From contig CAWEWH010000007.1 of the NCBI GenBank assembly GCA_963812775.1, forward strand, positions 434,001 through 498,000: DNA of 64,000 nucleotides. Reading direction: 5' to 3'. The translations under genes and the position numbers were made by a program. Below are positions 7,664 through 17,561 of this stretch, in pieces. This stretch comes from CAWEWH01 sp963812775. GTDB lineage: Bacteria > Pseudomonadota > Alphaproteobacteria > Rhizobiales > Beijerinckiaceae. Each line of letters opens with the position of its first letter. Position 1 is the first letter of the stretch. The notes below the pieces were generated by a model. The model saw only the letters and a program-made list of their open reading frames with translations. It had not been told where the DNA came from and did not search any database.

Positions 7664-9775
7664 GTGGACCCACGGTTCGGGCCATGCCGCCATAAGGGTT
7701 TCGTTCGCGAGCTCACCGTGCAGTTTCGTCGCCCCATCTTCCTCCTGGCCTTGGCAGCGCTGGTGCCGCTTGTCGCGTTTGCGGCCGTTCTCGGCGGCGT
7801 GCTGGTCAGGCAGCAGCAGGGGGCGATCGGGCGCGATCTCGTCGAGCGGGCCGATCGCATCGCCGCCGAAGTCGACCGTGAATTGCGCACGCAGGTCGAC
7901 CTGCTTGCCGCGCTGGCGCGGCTGCCGCTCCTCGACGGCCCCGTCGACACGGCGGCCTTTGCGTCATACGCCGAACGCGTCAGGCGCGGCCAGCCGCTCT
8001 GGCTTGCCGTATCGCTCAGCGATCCGCGCGGAACCCGCCTCGTCGACGCTCCTGAGCCCATCGGCGGCCGCCAGGGCGGCGAGGTGATCGACAAGGCCTC
8101 GCATGCGCAGGTTGTCGAGGGCCGCGACCCCCTCATCGGGAGAATGCTGCGCGGATCGCGTGGCCGGCCCGCCTTCGCCATTCGCGTCTCGGTGCTCCGG
8201 GACGACAAGGTGGTCGGCGTCCTCTCGGCTGTGGTCGGCCCCGACGCGGTTCGCGACATTCTCCTCGGTGCCCGGCTTCCGCCGGGCTGGATCGGGGCCA
8301 TCGTCGATGACGAGGGGCGGATCGTGGCGCGCTCGAGCGGCGCTGCCGAGCTCATCGGGGAGCCGGCAAGCGCCGCTGTCCGCGAGGCCATCGGCCGCGA
8401 GAAGTCCGGCATCTATGAAGGAAACACGCTTGAAGGCGCCCGCACGGTGACCGCCCATCGCGCCATACCAAGCGGCGGCTGGTCGGTGCATGTCGGCCTG
8501 CCGCGATCCACCTTCTACGCCCCTCTCGTTCAGTCGCTCTGGCTGCTCATCGGCGGGGCGGTCGCGGCCTTGGGGTTGTTGGCGGTCTTTGTCCTGTTGC
8601 TGGTGCGAGAGCTGCGCCTACGCGAGCGCCAGAGCGCGGCGCTGGCGGAAGCCAACAACTTCGAGGCGCTCGGGCGCATGACGGGCGGCGTGGCGCACGA
8701 TTTCAACAACCTTCTGATGATCGTCATGGGCGGCGCCGACGCCATAAGGCGCCGGCGCGACAACCCCGACAAGACCGCCCAGTTCGCCGACGCCATGCTG
8801 CAGGCGGCCAAGCGCGGGCGGACCTTGACCCAGCAGCTTCTCGCCTTCGCGCGGCGCAGCACCTATTCCCCGGAGAGCTTCTTCCTTCAGGAGCGGACCT
8901 CGAGCCTCAAGTCGCTCTTGGAGCAATCGTCGCGCGGCAACATCTCCGTCCATGTCGCGGTCTCTGACGACGCCTGGCCGGTCTACGTGGACCTGACGGC
9001 ACTCGAAGTCGCCCTCGTCAACCTTGCGGTCAACGCCCGCGACGCCATGCCGAAGGGCGGCAGCCTGGCGCTTGCCGCCCGCAATGTCAGCCTGACGGGC
9101 GAACGGCTTGGCGACGCCAATCTGAAGGGTGACTTCGTTGCCCTCACTTTGCGCGACACCGGCACCGGCATCCCGCCCGAGATTGTGCCGCGCATCTTCG
9201 AGCCGTTCTTTACCACCAGCAATGCCGGGCAGCGCAGCGGCCTCGGTCTCAGCCAGGTCTATGGCTTCGCCAAGCAGTCGGGCGGCGCCGTCGCGGTCGA
9301 CAGCAAGCTCGGGGAAGGGGCGGCCTTCACGCTTTACCTGCCGCGGGCCGAGCAATTGCCCAAGCGCCACGCAGGGCCCGACCGCAAAAGCGACCCGCAG
9401 GCTTACGCCCGCCTGCTGCTTGTGGAGGACAATCGCGAGGTGGCGCAGGTCACCGACAGCATGCTGACCGTGGCCGGCTACAGCGTGGTTTGGGCGTCGA
9501 GCGGCGCGGCCGCCCTGGAGCTTCTCGACAAGGGCGAGGTCTTCGACGCGGTGCTGTCCGATATCGTCATGGAGGGCGACCTGTCGGGGCTGGATGTCGC
9601 TCTCCTCGTCCGCGCGCGATACCCGGCCATGCCGATCGTGCTGATGACCGGTTATAGCGAGGCGCTGGCGAAGAGCTCGTCACGCGGCTTTCCGGTTCTG
9701 TCGAAGCCCTTCACGCCCGCCGACGCCATCGTCGCCTTGCAAGCGGCGACCGAGGAGATGGTGCGAAGCGCTTGA
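7664..9775 (+). CDS. Membrane-bound hybrid sensor histidine kinase with C-terminal receiver
   Basis: 703 residues. Architecture: membrane helix about 24-48; periplasmic PDC/Cache-like sensor about 50-280; second helix about 290-316; dimerisation/H-box with GRMTGGVAHDFNNLLM (His about 345); ATPase domain with N-box LVNLAVNARDAMPKGG, G1 DTGTGIPPEI and G2 RSGLGLSQVYGF; receiver domain about 580-700 with LLLVEDN, phospho-acceptor Asp in VLSDIVM and the conserved Lys in VLSKPF. All catalytic residues are present. No separate response regulator is adjacent, so output probably goes through a distant phosphotransfer partner. A GTG at 7718 (VQFRRPIFLL) is an alternative start that removes 18 residues. 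Confidence 0.93.
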   Translation: MDPRFGPCRHKGFVRELTVQFRRPIFLLALAALVPLVAFAAVLGGVLVRQQQGAIGRDLVERADRIAAEVDRELRTQVDLLAALARLPLLDGPVDTAAFASYAERVRRGQPLWLAVSLSDPRGTRLVDAPEPIGGRQGGEVIDKASHAQVVEGRDPLIGRMLRGSRGRPAFAIRVSVLRDDKVVGVLSAVVGPDAVRDILLGARLPPGWIGAIVDDEGRIVARSSGAAELIGEPASAAVREAIGREKSGIYEGNTLEGARTVTAHRAIPSGGWSVHVGLPRSTFYAPLVQSLWLLIGGAVAALGLLAVFVLLLVRELRLRERQSAALAEANNFEALGRMTGGVAHDFNNLLMIVMGGADAIRRRRDNPDKTAQFADAMLQAAKRGRTLTQQLLAFARRSTYSPESFFLQERTSSLKSLLEQSSRGNISVHVAVSDDAWPVYVDLTALEVALVNLAVNARDAMPKGGSLALAARNVSLTGERLGDANLKGDFVALTLRDTGTGIPPEIVPRIFEPFFTTSNAGQRSGLGLSQVYGFAKQSGGAVAVDSKLGEGAAFTLYLPRAEQLPKRHAGPDRKSDPQAYARLLLVEDNREVAQVTDSMLTVAGYSVVWASSGAAALELLDKGEVFDAVLSDIVMEGDLSGLDVALLVRARYPAMPIVLMTGYSEALAKSSSRGFPVLSKPFTPADAIVALQAATEEMVRSA

Positions 9776-10018
9776 AAGGCGCGACCGCGTAGGTCGCATT
9801 GGCGTTGCACCCTGTTGATTTCACCCGAGCCCCGGCGCCCCGGCATATTTCCGTCGCGAATGCGTGGTGAAGAGCTTGCGGTGGCAAGGGAACCGGAAGG
9901 CGGTCACGTGGGTTGCGCCTGTGGCGAAGCCTCGGGCGCCCGCGTATCGGGACAGAATCCCAGGCAAGGGGAGAACCGGACCAAGGGTGGCGATGAGCAC
10001 TGTGGAGCGGGAGTGGAC

Positions 10019-10237
10019 ATGGCTGTGGGGACGGACCTGACTGAACGAAATCGGCGTGTTGCCGACCTTGCCTATCGCTTGTGGCGGGAGGAGGGATTCC
10101 CGGAAGGGCGCGATCTCGTCCATTGGCTCGAGGCTGAGCGAGTGGTCGACCAGCAACAGGCGGGCAGCCCGTGCAAGGGGTCCGCCCAGTCGGGCGGCAA
10201 GTCGCCGAACGGCGGTGCCAGCAACGGCAGGCAGTGA
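10019..10237 (+). CDS. DUF2934 family small protein
   Basis: 72 residues starting MAVGTDLTERNRRVADLAY. The segment RVADLAYRLWREEGFPEGRDLVHWLEAE carries the hallmark DUF2934 pattern (AYxLWxxxGxPEGxxxxHWxxAE), a short helical domain of unknown function common in Hyphomicrobiales. A strong purine-rich Shine-Dalgarno (GGAGCGGGAGTGG) immediately upstream fixes this ATG rather than the longer open frame beginning at 9815. The Gly/Ser/Gln-rich C-terminal tail is probably disordered. Convergent with the acyl-CoA dehydrogenase gene at 10280. Bases 9776-10018 contain nothing else that I can support. Confidence 0.8.
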   Translation: MAVGTDLTERNRRVADLAYRLWREEGFPEGRDLVHWLEAERVVDQQQAGSPCKGSAQSGGKSPNGGASNGRQ

Positions 10238-10279
10238 CGCCGCAAGAGCGTTGGCCGCCCGGCGACGCCAGCTTCTGGC

Positions 10280-11418
10280 TTACGCCCCAACCAGGCGGCC
10301 GTAACGCTCCCGGTGATAGGCCGAGGTCCCGAATGCCGCCTCAAGCACCCGCGCGCGCTTGATGTAGAAGCCGGCATCGTGCGGATCGGTCATGCCGATG
10401 CCTCCATGCAGCTGGATCATCTCGCGGGTAAGCAGGTTGGCGAGGTCGTTGGCCGTCGCCTTAGCGAGGGAGACGAGTTGCGGCGCGTCCTCGTCCCCGG
10501 CATCGAGGGCCTGAAGTGCCGCTTCGATGGTCGGCCGCGCCAGCTGGATGTCGGCGAACATTTTGGCGGCGCGATGCTGCAACGCCTGGAAGGAGCCGAT
10601 GGTCTGTCCAAATTGCACCCGCGTCTTCATGTAGGCGACGGTCGTCTCGAAGGCCTGCACCGCAAGACCGAGGGTCTCGGCCGCCACCGCCGCACAGACG
10701 CGATCGAGCACCTTGTCCAGCAGGCCGCGGCCGCCGTCCGCCTCGCCGATAACCGCCTCGCCGCCGACCACGACATCGTCGAAGGTGAGCGTCGCATAGC
10801 CGCGCGAGTCCATGAGCCGGCGGCGCTCGCGCTTCAGCCCCTTTGCGGCGGCCGGAACCAGGAAGAGGGTGATGCCCGCCGCGTCGCTGGGGCGGCCCTT
10901 GCTGCGCGCCGCCACGACGAAAATGTCGGCCGCCATGCCTTCGTGCACGAAGGTCTTGATGCCCTTCAGCGTGAAGCCGCTGCCCTTACGGTTGGCCGCG
11001 AGCGTGATCGTCTCCGGCCGATAGCGCGCCCCCTCGTCGACCGCGAGTGCTGCGACCGCCTCGCCGCCGGCGATCCTCGGCAGCCATTCCTTGCGCTGCC
11101 CCTCGCTGCCGCCAAGCGATGAGGGCGGTTGCGGCGCCAACCGCCGAGCCGATGAGCGGTGCGGCCACGAAGATTGCGGCCGAGCTCCTCGAGCACGACG
11201 CCGATGCTGGCGACGCCGAAATCCGAGCCGCCATAAGTCTCGGGGATAAGCACCCCCGTCCAGCCCATGGCGGCGATGCTCTTCAGCAATTCCGGATCGA
11301 AGCCGGTCGCGCTCTTGCTGTCGCGCAGCTTGCGCAACGCGCTGACCGGGGCGTTCTGCTTGACGCAGCCTTCGGCGCTGTCGCGCAGCATCCTTTGCTC
11401 TTCGGTCAGAAGGGCCAT
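10280..11418 (-). pseudogene. Acyl-CoA dehydrogenase, interrupted by two frameshifts
   Basis: Flavin-dependent acyl-CoA dehydrogenase, about 375 residues when repaired. It starts MALLTEEQRMLRDSAEG and keeps the N-terminal helical domain (to VVLEELGRN), the middle beta domain (GITLFLVPAAAKG, FDDVVVGGEAVIGEADGG) and the C-terminal helical domain (FGQTIGSFQALQHRAAKMFADIQ, MIQLHGGIGMTDPHDAGFYIKRA). The frame changes near 11172 and again near 11123, either side of AAPLIGSAVGAATALIA, in a strictly conserved part of the family. The residue usually acting as catalytic base (Glu near the GGxG motif) was not resolved. It is 17 bp after a second acyl-CoA dehydrogenase, the paired arrangement seen in sterol or aromatic acyl-CoA breakdown operons. 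Confidence 0.85.
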
Positions 11419-11435
11419 GATGTCTCCGCACTCCC

Positions 11436-12654
11436 TTACTGGTGATCGAGCAGGCCAAGCATCCGCTTGGCGATGATGTTGTTCTGGACCTCGGTCGTGC
11501 CGCTGAAGATCGTCATCGCCTTGTTGCTGAGGAAGGCGCGCGTCGTGTCGAGCTCGGCCTTGGCTTGAACTGTCGTCGCGCTTCCCAGCCGAGCCCCTGC
11601 TGGCCCCATGATCTCGATCAGCAGTTCCTCGCGCTCCTGCTGGATGCGGGCGCGGGCATTCTTGGCCACGGAGGTGAATTCGCTCGGCCCCTGGCCGGCC
11701 TTGGTCTCGTCGAGCATGCGCTGCTGCATCAGCCGCAGCGAGCGCAAGTCCATCATGTGCTTGATGATGCGCGGTGCGCAGGTCCGGGTCGGCGATGCGT
11801 CCCTTGTCGTCGACGCCGAGATATTCCTTGGCGATCTCGTCGATGGGTCGTGTGTCGCCGGCGAGTTGGCGGCGGGCGGTGTCGGTGGCGTTGCGCTCGA
11901 ACTGCAGCAGCCGCTTGGCGATGGTCCAGCCGCCGTTGAGCTTGCCGACCAGGTTCTCCTTCGGCACCTTCACGTCGGTGAAGAACACCTCCGAGAACGG
12001 CGACTCGCCGGAGATGATCTTGATCGGCCGCACCTCGATGCCCGGCGTCTTCATGTCGATCAGCAGGAAGCAGATGCCTTCATGCTTGCTTTGCGGGTCG
12101 GTGCGCACCAGGCAGAAGCACCAGTCGGCATAGAGGCTGCCGGAGGTCCAGATCTTCTGGCCGTTGACCAGGTAATGGTCGCCCTTGTCCTCGGCCTTGG
12201 TCTGCAGCGCAGGCGAGATCGGAGCCGGCGCCCGGCTCCGAATAGCCCTGGCACCAGCGCATCTCGCCGCGCGAGATGCGCGTCAGGTGGATGCTGCTTC
12301 TGCTCCTCGCTGCCGTACTCGAGCAGCGTCGGGCCGAGCATCGTCGTGCCCATGCCGGTCATCGGATTGAAGGCGCCGCAATCGGCGAGTTCCTGCAGCA
12401 CGATGCGCGCCTTCAGGCGTCGGCAGGCCGCCGCCGCCATACTCCTTCGGCCATCCCGGCGTGCCCCAGCCCTTGGCGACGACGCGGTCCTTCCAGAGCT
12501 TCCAATCGGCCCCGTCCGGGTAGCGCGGCTGCAGCTGGTAATATTCCTCGAACTTGTCCCTCAGCGCCGCCGGAAAGTTCTCGCCGATCCAGGCGCGCAC
12601 CTCGGCACGGAAATCGTCGAGCTCTTGCGTCTCGGCGTCGGCCGTCATGCTCAT
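11436..12654 (-). pseudogene. Acyl-CoA dehydrogenase, interrupted by about four frameshifts
   Basis: Clear acyl-CoA dehydrogenase, about 400 residues if repaired: MSMTADAETQELDDFRAEV, WPKEYGGGGLPTPE, then GMGTTMLGPTLLEYGSEEQKQ, GEMRWCQGYSEPGAGSDLA, NGQKIWTSGSLYADWCF, SPFSEVFFTDVKVPKENLVG, and the C-terminal TIFSGTTEVQNNIIAKRMLG. Reading frame changes near 12422, 12290, 12207 and 11773, each inside conserved text, so the protein is nearly complete at sequence level but cannot be made as it stands. Start chosen from the GGGAA 8 bp before the ATG at 12654. It forms an operon with the second dehydrogenase downstream. Sequencing error is a serious alternative to gene decay. Confidence 0.85.
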
Positions 12655-12702
12655 GGCGTGTTCCCGCAATCGTCCTTGTGAGAGGCTGGTCTGCCCCGCT
12701 GG

Positions 12703-13071
12703 CTATTTCTTGTTGCCCGTGAATGTGCCCTGGCCAGCATCACCGAGCTTCACGGTGCCGCTCATCTTGGCGCCGTCGACCGAGCCCGCATATTCCACCG
12801 TTCCCTGCTGCCCACCGGCGGAGCCCTGGAAGGTGAGCTTCACCTTGTTGCCGTTGACGCTACCGGACACCGGGGCGCTGCCGAGCAGGCCGCTATAGGT
12901 GCCGCTTACCTGATTGCCTTGTTGCTTGAGCACGAATGTGGGACTGCCGGATCCCACGGACGTCTGCACCGACATCACCCATGTGCCGCTGATGTCGGCA
13001 GCCCAAGCGGGCAGGGCGGCGACCGCGGACGCCAGAGCCGCGCAAGCCGCCATGATGATATGTCTCTTCAT
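12703..13071 (-). CDS. Secreted small beta-rich protein, 122 residues
   Basis: Starts MKRHIIMAACAALASAVAAL with a signal peptide cut after AWA; the mature protein begins ADISGTWVMSVQTSVGSG. It is dominated by Gly/Ser/Val strands (GNQVSGTYSGLLGSAPVSG, VNGNKVKLTFQGS, GAKMSGTVKLGDAGQGTFTG). Proteins of this type are frequent and unnamed in Hyphomicrobiales; a small lipocalin-like beta barrel is plausible but not shown. A strong Shine-Dalgarno (GGAGGGAGG) precedes the ATG. It is on the same strand as, and between, the broken SDR gene and the broken dehydrogenases, yet is itself intact. Confidence 0.8.
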   Translation of the reverse strand: MKRHIIMAACAALASAVAALPAWAADISGTWVMSVQTSVGSGSPTFVLKQQGNQVSGTYSGLLGSAPVSGSVNGNKVKLTFQGSAGGQQGTVEYAGSVDGAKMSGTVKLGDAGQGTFTGNKK

Positions 13072-13160
13072 GCGATCCTCCCTCCGCAGGTTCCTGGGTC
13101 CGCGATGCGAGCGCGACCGTAGGTATTCTGGCGCGGCGGAAGCCGCCGTGCAATGCGCCG

Positions 13161-13983
13161 TCACGCCAGGGCGGCTGCCTGAACCCCGAGCTCCTTCAGA
13201 AACGGCGTGGCGTGATCGATGCGGCCGGTCATGGCTTGGGAGTCGCGGCTGACGATCTGGAAGACCGACTCGGCGATGATACTCGATCGGCGTCACCCGG
13301 TCCTTGGTCTTCTCGGTGATGAGGCCGTGCAGTGCCACGCCGGGCGTGTCACCAGGCCCGGCGAGATGGCGTTGACCGAGATGTTGTCGTCGTAGACCTC
13401 GGCGGCAAGGCCGGTCGCAAAGCGCTCGAGCGCGGCCTTGCACATGCCGTAGACGGTGCCGCCGGCCGCGGCGGTTCGCATAGGGCTGCTGGGGATGGAT
13501 GGCGGCGCCCGACGAGATGATGACGATGGCGCCGGCCTTCTTGGCGCGCATAGCCGGCAGGACGAGCTGGGCGAGGTGGATGGCGGCGAACACCTGCACC
13601 TCAAACATCAGTTTGAACCGCTTCTCGGGGAAGGTCTCGATCGGGCTGTAGTAGGTGACCGCGGCATTGTTGACCAGGATGTCGACAGTATCGGCCGCCG
13701 CCACCGCCTCCCTGACCAGTCGCTCGCGCTCGCTCGGATGGGCGAGATCGGCCTTGACGAAGAAGGCCTCGCCGCCAGCCCGGCGGATGCGCTCGATCGT
13801 GTCCATCAGCGTGCCGGGGAGGCGGCTTTCGTTCTGCTCAACGGTGCGCGCCGAGGCAACGACCCGCGCGCCCTCCATGGCCAGGCGCACCGCAATGGCC
13901 TCGCCGATGCCGCGGCTGGCGCCGGTGACGAGTGCCACCTTGCCCTTGAGCTTGCCGTTCGGATTGATCCGCATGCCGGACAT
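13161..13983 (-). pseudogene. Short-chain dehydrogenase/reductase, interrupted by three frameshifts
   Basis: Classical SDR (NAD(P)-dependent oxidoreductase). The N-terminal Rossmann motif VALVTGASRGIGEA, the VDILVNNAA motif and the IVIISSGAA active-site strand are present; after repair the catalytic Tyr/Lys lie in TVYGMCKAALERFA (YxxxK), followed by ISVNAISPGLV and a C-terminal IAESVFQIVSRDSQAMTGRI. The frame changes near 13480, 13352 and 13278. Start at 13983 (MSGMRINPNGKLKG) is supported by a G-rich Shine-Dalgarno. It heads a minus-strand group with the secreted protein and the two dehydrogenases, which suggests an acyl-CoA or alcohol oxidation module. Confidence 0.85.
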
Positions 13984-14160
13984 GGTTTCCCCCGCAACGT
14001 TGTTCGTCCTCAAGGGCTAGTGCAGAACAAGGATCGTCGCAACAGCGACGCCCTGGTCGACGGCGCCATCGGCTCCTTCCGCTTGCGGAAATCGCCGCAC
14101 TGTTCAATAGGGTGCTGCCTTCGGCACTCTTGCCGCGATTGGCGCCACCCACGACGAGCC

Positions 14161-15389
14161 ATGCGCGCGCTCTTCCTGCACCAGAACTTCCCCGGTCAGT
14201 TCGTCCACGTGGTGCGCGCCTTGAGGGCCCGTGGCGACGAGGTCGTGGCCATCACCGACAAGACCAACGCGCGCCCCGACATCGTGCCGACCCGCCGCTA
14301 CGCCTTCGACGGGCGGACCGCGCAGAACAGCCATCGACTGGCCGCCCACTTCGCCTTGCGCGCCGCGCGCGGCGAGACGGTGGCTGGCGAGATGCTGAAG
14401 TTGCGCGAGGAGGGCTTTGCGCCCGACATCGTCGTCGGCCATCCCGGCTGGGGCGAGACGCTGTTCGTCAAGGACGTGTGGCCCAAGACGCGGCTCGTCG
14501 TGCACGCGGAGTTCTACTACGCGGCGGAAGGCGCCGACATGAACTTCGATCCCGAATTCGGATCGAGTACCATGGACGAGCGTCTGCGCACGCGCACCAA
14601 GAACGCCGCCATGCTGGCGGCGCTCGCCGACGCCGAGTTCGGCATCGCCCCGACCGCCTGGCAGGCGAGCTGCTTCCCCAAGGAGTTGCGCGGCAAGATC
14701 GCCGTCATGCACGAGGGCATCGACACCAATCTCATCAAGCCAAACCCGGCCGCCACCATCAGGCTCGGCAAAGGCGCGCTCACCCTCAAGCCCGGCGACG
14801 AAGTCGTTACCTTCATCAACCGCAACCTCGAGCCCTATCGCGGCTATCACATCTTCATGCGCGCGCTGCCTCAGATCCTCGCGGCGCGGCCCAACGCCCA
14901 TGCCGTCATTATCGGCGGCGACGATGTCTCGTACGGTGCTCGCCCGAAGAGCGGCACCTGGAAGCAAATCTACCTCGACGAGGTGAAAGTGCGACTGCCG
15001 CCCGGGCGCGTGCATTTCGTCGGCAAGGTGCCGTATCCGGTCTTCATCGAGCTGATGCAGGTCACGGCCGCGCACGTCTATCTCACCTATCCGTTCGTGC
15101 TCTCCTGGTCGATGCTGGAGGCGATGAGCGCCGGCGCCCTCGTCATCGGCTCTTCGACGCCCCCGTCACCGAAATGATCGAGGACGGCAAGAATGGAGTT
15201 CTCGTCGATTTCTTCGACGTTGAGGGCTTCGCGGCCCACACCATCGCGGCGCTTGCCGAGCCGGAAAAGTTCAAGCCGCTGCGCGCGGCGGCGCGGCAGA
15301 CGATCGTCGAACGCTTCGACCTGAAGCGCGTCTGCCTGCCAAAATGGGTGAGCTTCGTCGACGCGGTGGCCAAGCAGGGGAGCGCATGA
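14161..15389 (+). CDS. GT4-type glycosyltransferase, one frameshift near the 3' end
   Basis: Begins MRALFLHQNFPGQFVHVVRA, typical of a family of rhizobial glycosyltransferases with an N-terminal GT4-like domain (about 1-180) and a C-terminal Rossmann GT-B domain (about 190-400: VVTFINRNLEPYRGYHIFMRALPQIL, VHFVGKVPYPVFIELMQ, AHVYLTYPFVLSWSMLEAMSAG). It would transfer a sugar from a nucleotide donor onto an unknown acceptor. The frame changes near 15162, after ALVIGSS; adding one base restores DAPVTEMIEDGKNGVLVDFF and a normal end at 15389. Read as it stands, the protein stops at 15177. Divergent from the SDR gene; the 177-bp gap shows no clear promoter to me. Confidence 0.85.
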
Positions 15390-15505
15390 GATCGCCGTCC
15401 CCATGTGTCACGGCACGTGGACGGTGCATCCTGCCGCATTCCCGCCTTGGAACCTCGGCACATGAGCCCCGTTGAGGTTCGGGCGCACCATCCAGGAGAT
15501 CATGC

Positions 15506-15739
15506 ATGATCCGAGTTGCTCTGCTGACCATTTTCCTTGCCGTGCCGGCCGCGCAGGCTTGGGCGCAAGGGCCGGGGGGAACGCCCGACGAACAGGCAGC
15601 ATGCCGCCCCGACACGCGCAAATTCTGCCGGCAAGTGAAGCCAGGCTCCGACAGCAACGTCTTCCTGTCTTGCCTGCAGGCCAACCGCACCAAGCTCAGC
15701 GCCTCGTGCCGCAAGGTGCTGGATACGCACGGCGCCTAG
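15506..15739 (+). CDS. Secreted cysteine-rich repeat protein, 77 residues
   Basis: Signal peptide MIRVALLTIFLAVPAAQAWA, then a short mature region with the pattern ACRPDTRKFC...FLSCLQANRTKLSASCRKVL. Four cysteines in a CxxDxxxxC...C...C arrangement match the bacterial version of the Cys-rich GLG1-type repeat, often found as one or two copies in small exported alphaproteobacterial proteins. Function unknown; disulphide-bonded periplasmic protein by inference. Stands alone, with 116 bp to the glycosyltransferase and about 150 bp to the next gene. Confidence 0.75.
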   Translation: MIRVALLTIFLAVPAAQAWAQGPGGTPDEQAACRPDTRKFCRQVKPGSDSNVFLSCLQANRTKLSASCRKVLDTHGA

Positions 15740-15891
15740 CCGAGGCGCGCGTCGGGAACGGGACGGGCTCGTTGTAAAGCTGGGACGCAGCCGATAGTCT
15801 GGCGCAAGGCTTGTGAGCCGACCTTGACGTCGGCGATGGGATGATCGCAGCCGAGGCGCTGCTGCCTGCCACCCGCGAAGGCCGACCGACA

Positions 15892-16932
15892 ATGAAACTG
15901 GGCTTCCTGCTCAAATCGCCCGGCGCCACCGGCAGCCTCGACATGCCGTTTATCCTGGAGGCCGAGCGGCTCGGCTACAACTCAGCTTGGACCGGCGAAG
16001 CCTATGGCAGTGACGCGGTGACGCCGATCGCCTGGATGCTGGCGCGCACCACCAAGCTCAAGGGCGGCACCGGCATCATGCAGATGGCGGCCCGCACGCC
16101 GGCGGCTGCTGCCATGACGGCCATGACCTTGCAGGCGCTGTCGGGTGGCCGCTTCCTCTGCGGCATTGGGCCTTCGGGCCCGCAGGTGGTCGAAGGCTGG
16201 CACGGCGAGGCCTTCGGCAAGCCGCTCGCCCGCACCAAGGAATATGTGTCGATCATTCGCAGCGTCTTTGCCCGCGAGCGTCCCCTCGTTCACGAAGGCG
16301 AGCACTACCAGATTCCCTATGCGGGGCCGGGTGCCACGGGTCTTGGCAAGCCGCTCAAGACGGTCATGCATCCGAACCCCGATCTCAAAATCTACACCGC
16401 CGCCATCGCGCCGGCCGGCTTGCGAACGGCCGGCGAGGTGGCGGACGGCACGCTGCCGTTCTTCATGTCGCCCGAGAAGGCGGACCTGATCGCCGGGCCC
16501 ATTCTCGAGGGAATGGCGAAGGCGCCGAAGAAGAGGAGCCTCGCCGATTTCGACATCGCGCCCTATGTGCGCATCCGCATGGGCGACGATATCGCCGCCT
16601 GCCGCGACGCGCTGCGGCCGGAATTGGCCCTCTACATCGGCGGCATGGGAGCGCGCGACAAGAACTTCTACAGCGATCTCGCGCGGCGCATGGGCTACGA
16701 GGCGGCGGCGGGAAAGATCCAGGATCTGTTTCTTTCTGGCAAGCGCCAGGAGGCGGCCGCCGCCGTGCCGGACGCGCTCATCGACGAGATGTCGCTGGTC
16801 GGCTCCGCGGCGCGCATCAAGGACCGGCTCGCCGCCTGGAAGGAACTCGCGGCAAGCGGCAAGGTGGGCACGATGCTGCTCAGCGGGGCGACGGTTGAGT
16901 CGGCGCGCGTCGTGGCTGAAGCCGTGCTGTAG
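15892..16932 (+). CDS. LLM-class flavin-dependent oxidoreductase
   Basis: 346-residue TIM-barrel protein of the luciferase-like monooxygenase / F420-dependent reductase family. It starts MKLGFLLKSPGATGSLDMPF; hallmarks are ERLGYNSAWTGEAYGSDAVTP, the strand with TKLKGGTGIMQMAARTPAAAAMTAMTLQALSGGRFLCGIGPSGPQVVEGWHG region, and a C-terminal SAARIKDRLAAWKELA helix. The cofactor (FMN or F420) cannot be told from sequence alone, and the substrate is unknown. The long in-frame upstream extension (from 15841) lacks family similarity, so the ATG at 15892 is preferred. Confidence 0.88.
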   Translation: MKLGFLLKSPGATGSLDMPFILEAERLGYNSAWTGEAYGSDAVTPIAWMLARTTKLKGGTGIMQMAARTPAAAAMTAMTLQALSGGRFLCGIGPSGPQVVEGWHGEAFGKPLARTKEYVSIIRSVFARERPLVHEGEHYQIPYAGPGATGLGKPLKTVMHPNPDLKIYTAAIAPAGLRTAGEVADGTLPFFMSPEKADLIAGPILEGMAKAPKKRSLADFDIAPYVRIRMGDDIAACRDALRPELALYIGGMGARDKNFYSDLARRMGYEAAAGKIQDLFLSGKRQEAAAAVPDALIDEMSLVGSAARIKDRLAAWKELAASGKVGTMLLSGATVESARVVAEAVL

Positions 16933-16970
16933 GTGCAATTGCTGCGCGCTTGTCGAGCCCGAATTTTCGT

Positions 16971-17529
16971 TCAAGGCGACGCGTCGTGCCGTGCGTGCTG
17001 CAACAACGTTTCGCAGGCCGCGATACATGCCGCGCGAATCTTTCGTGACAGAGGGCTTGGGCCATCGTTGGCCAGCCGGTGCATCGCCGCGCCGTGCAGC
17101 ATCATCAAGATGGCATAGGCGGTCTCGGTGGCGCGGTCTTCATGCACGCCGGCCTTCACGAGTTGTGCTGCGAAAACGCCAATCTCGGCATTGCAGAGTC
17201 TCGGGCGCAGCCCGTCTGAACCATCCTTCTCCATAGAGCAGCTCGTAGTCGCGCCCGTGGCGGGCGGCGAAATCGAGATGGCGCTCGCAGCTGGTTCTAA
17301 AGTCCGTTGACTTCGCCATGAAGGCGGAAAAGCGCCGGTAGGCGCGCGCCCGTAGCGCCGTCAGCAGGGTCTCGCGATCGGCGAAGTAGCTATAGACCGT
17401 CGGCGTCGTCGTGCCGGCCGTCTCCGCGACACGACGGATGCTCACGCCGGCCTCGCCGCCCTGACGCCACAATGTATCGGCCGCGTCGAGGACGCGTTGG
17501 GGCAGGGAAGGATCGGCGGCGCGCGGCAT
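16971..17529 (-). CDS. TetR-family repressor, one frameshift
   Basis: N-terminal HTH of TetR type: RVLDAADTLWRQGGEAGVSIRRVAETAGTTTPTVYSYFADRETLLTALRARAYRRF is a textbook TetR DNA-binding domain (Thr/Pro-Thr-Val-Tyr recognition helix). The frame changes near 17228, after RDYELLYG; the other frame continues DGLRPRLCNAEIGVFAAQLVKAG and ends ACETLLQHARHDASP at 16971, giving a normal 185-residue repressor. As written, the protein would end at 17140 with 129 residues. Divergent from the DUF2798 gene, and a 21-bp palindrome sits between them, so it most likely represses that gene and itself. Confidence 0.85.
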
Positions 17530-17561
17530 GCGGTAATTTTGTTGTTGATTAGACAGCGTAA

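Noticed and set aside
13456..14160. In-frame N-terminal extension of the glycosyltransferase opposite the SDR gene
   Set aside because: Composition is shadow-like, and the glycosyltransferase family starts at MRALFLHQNF (14161).
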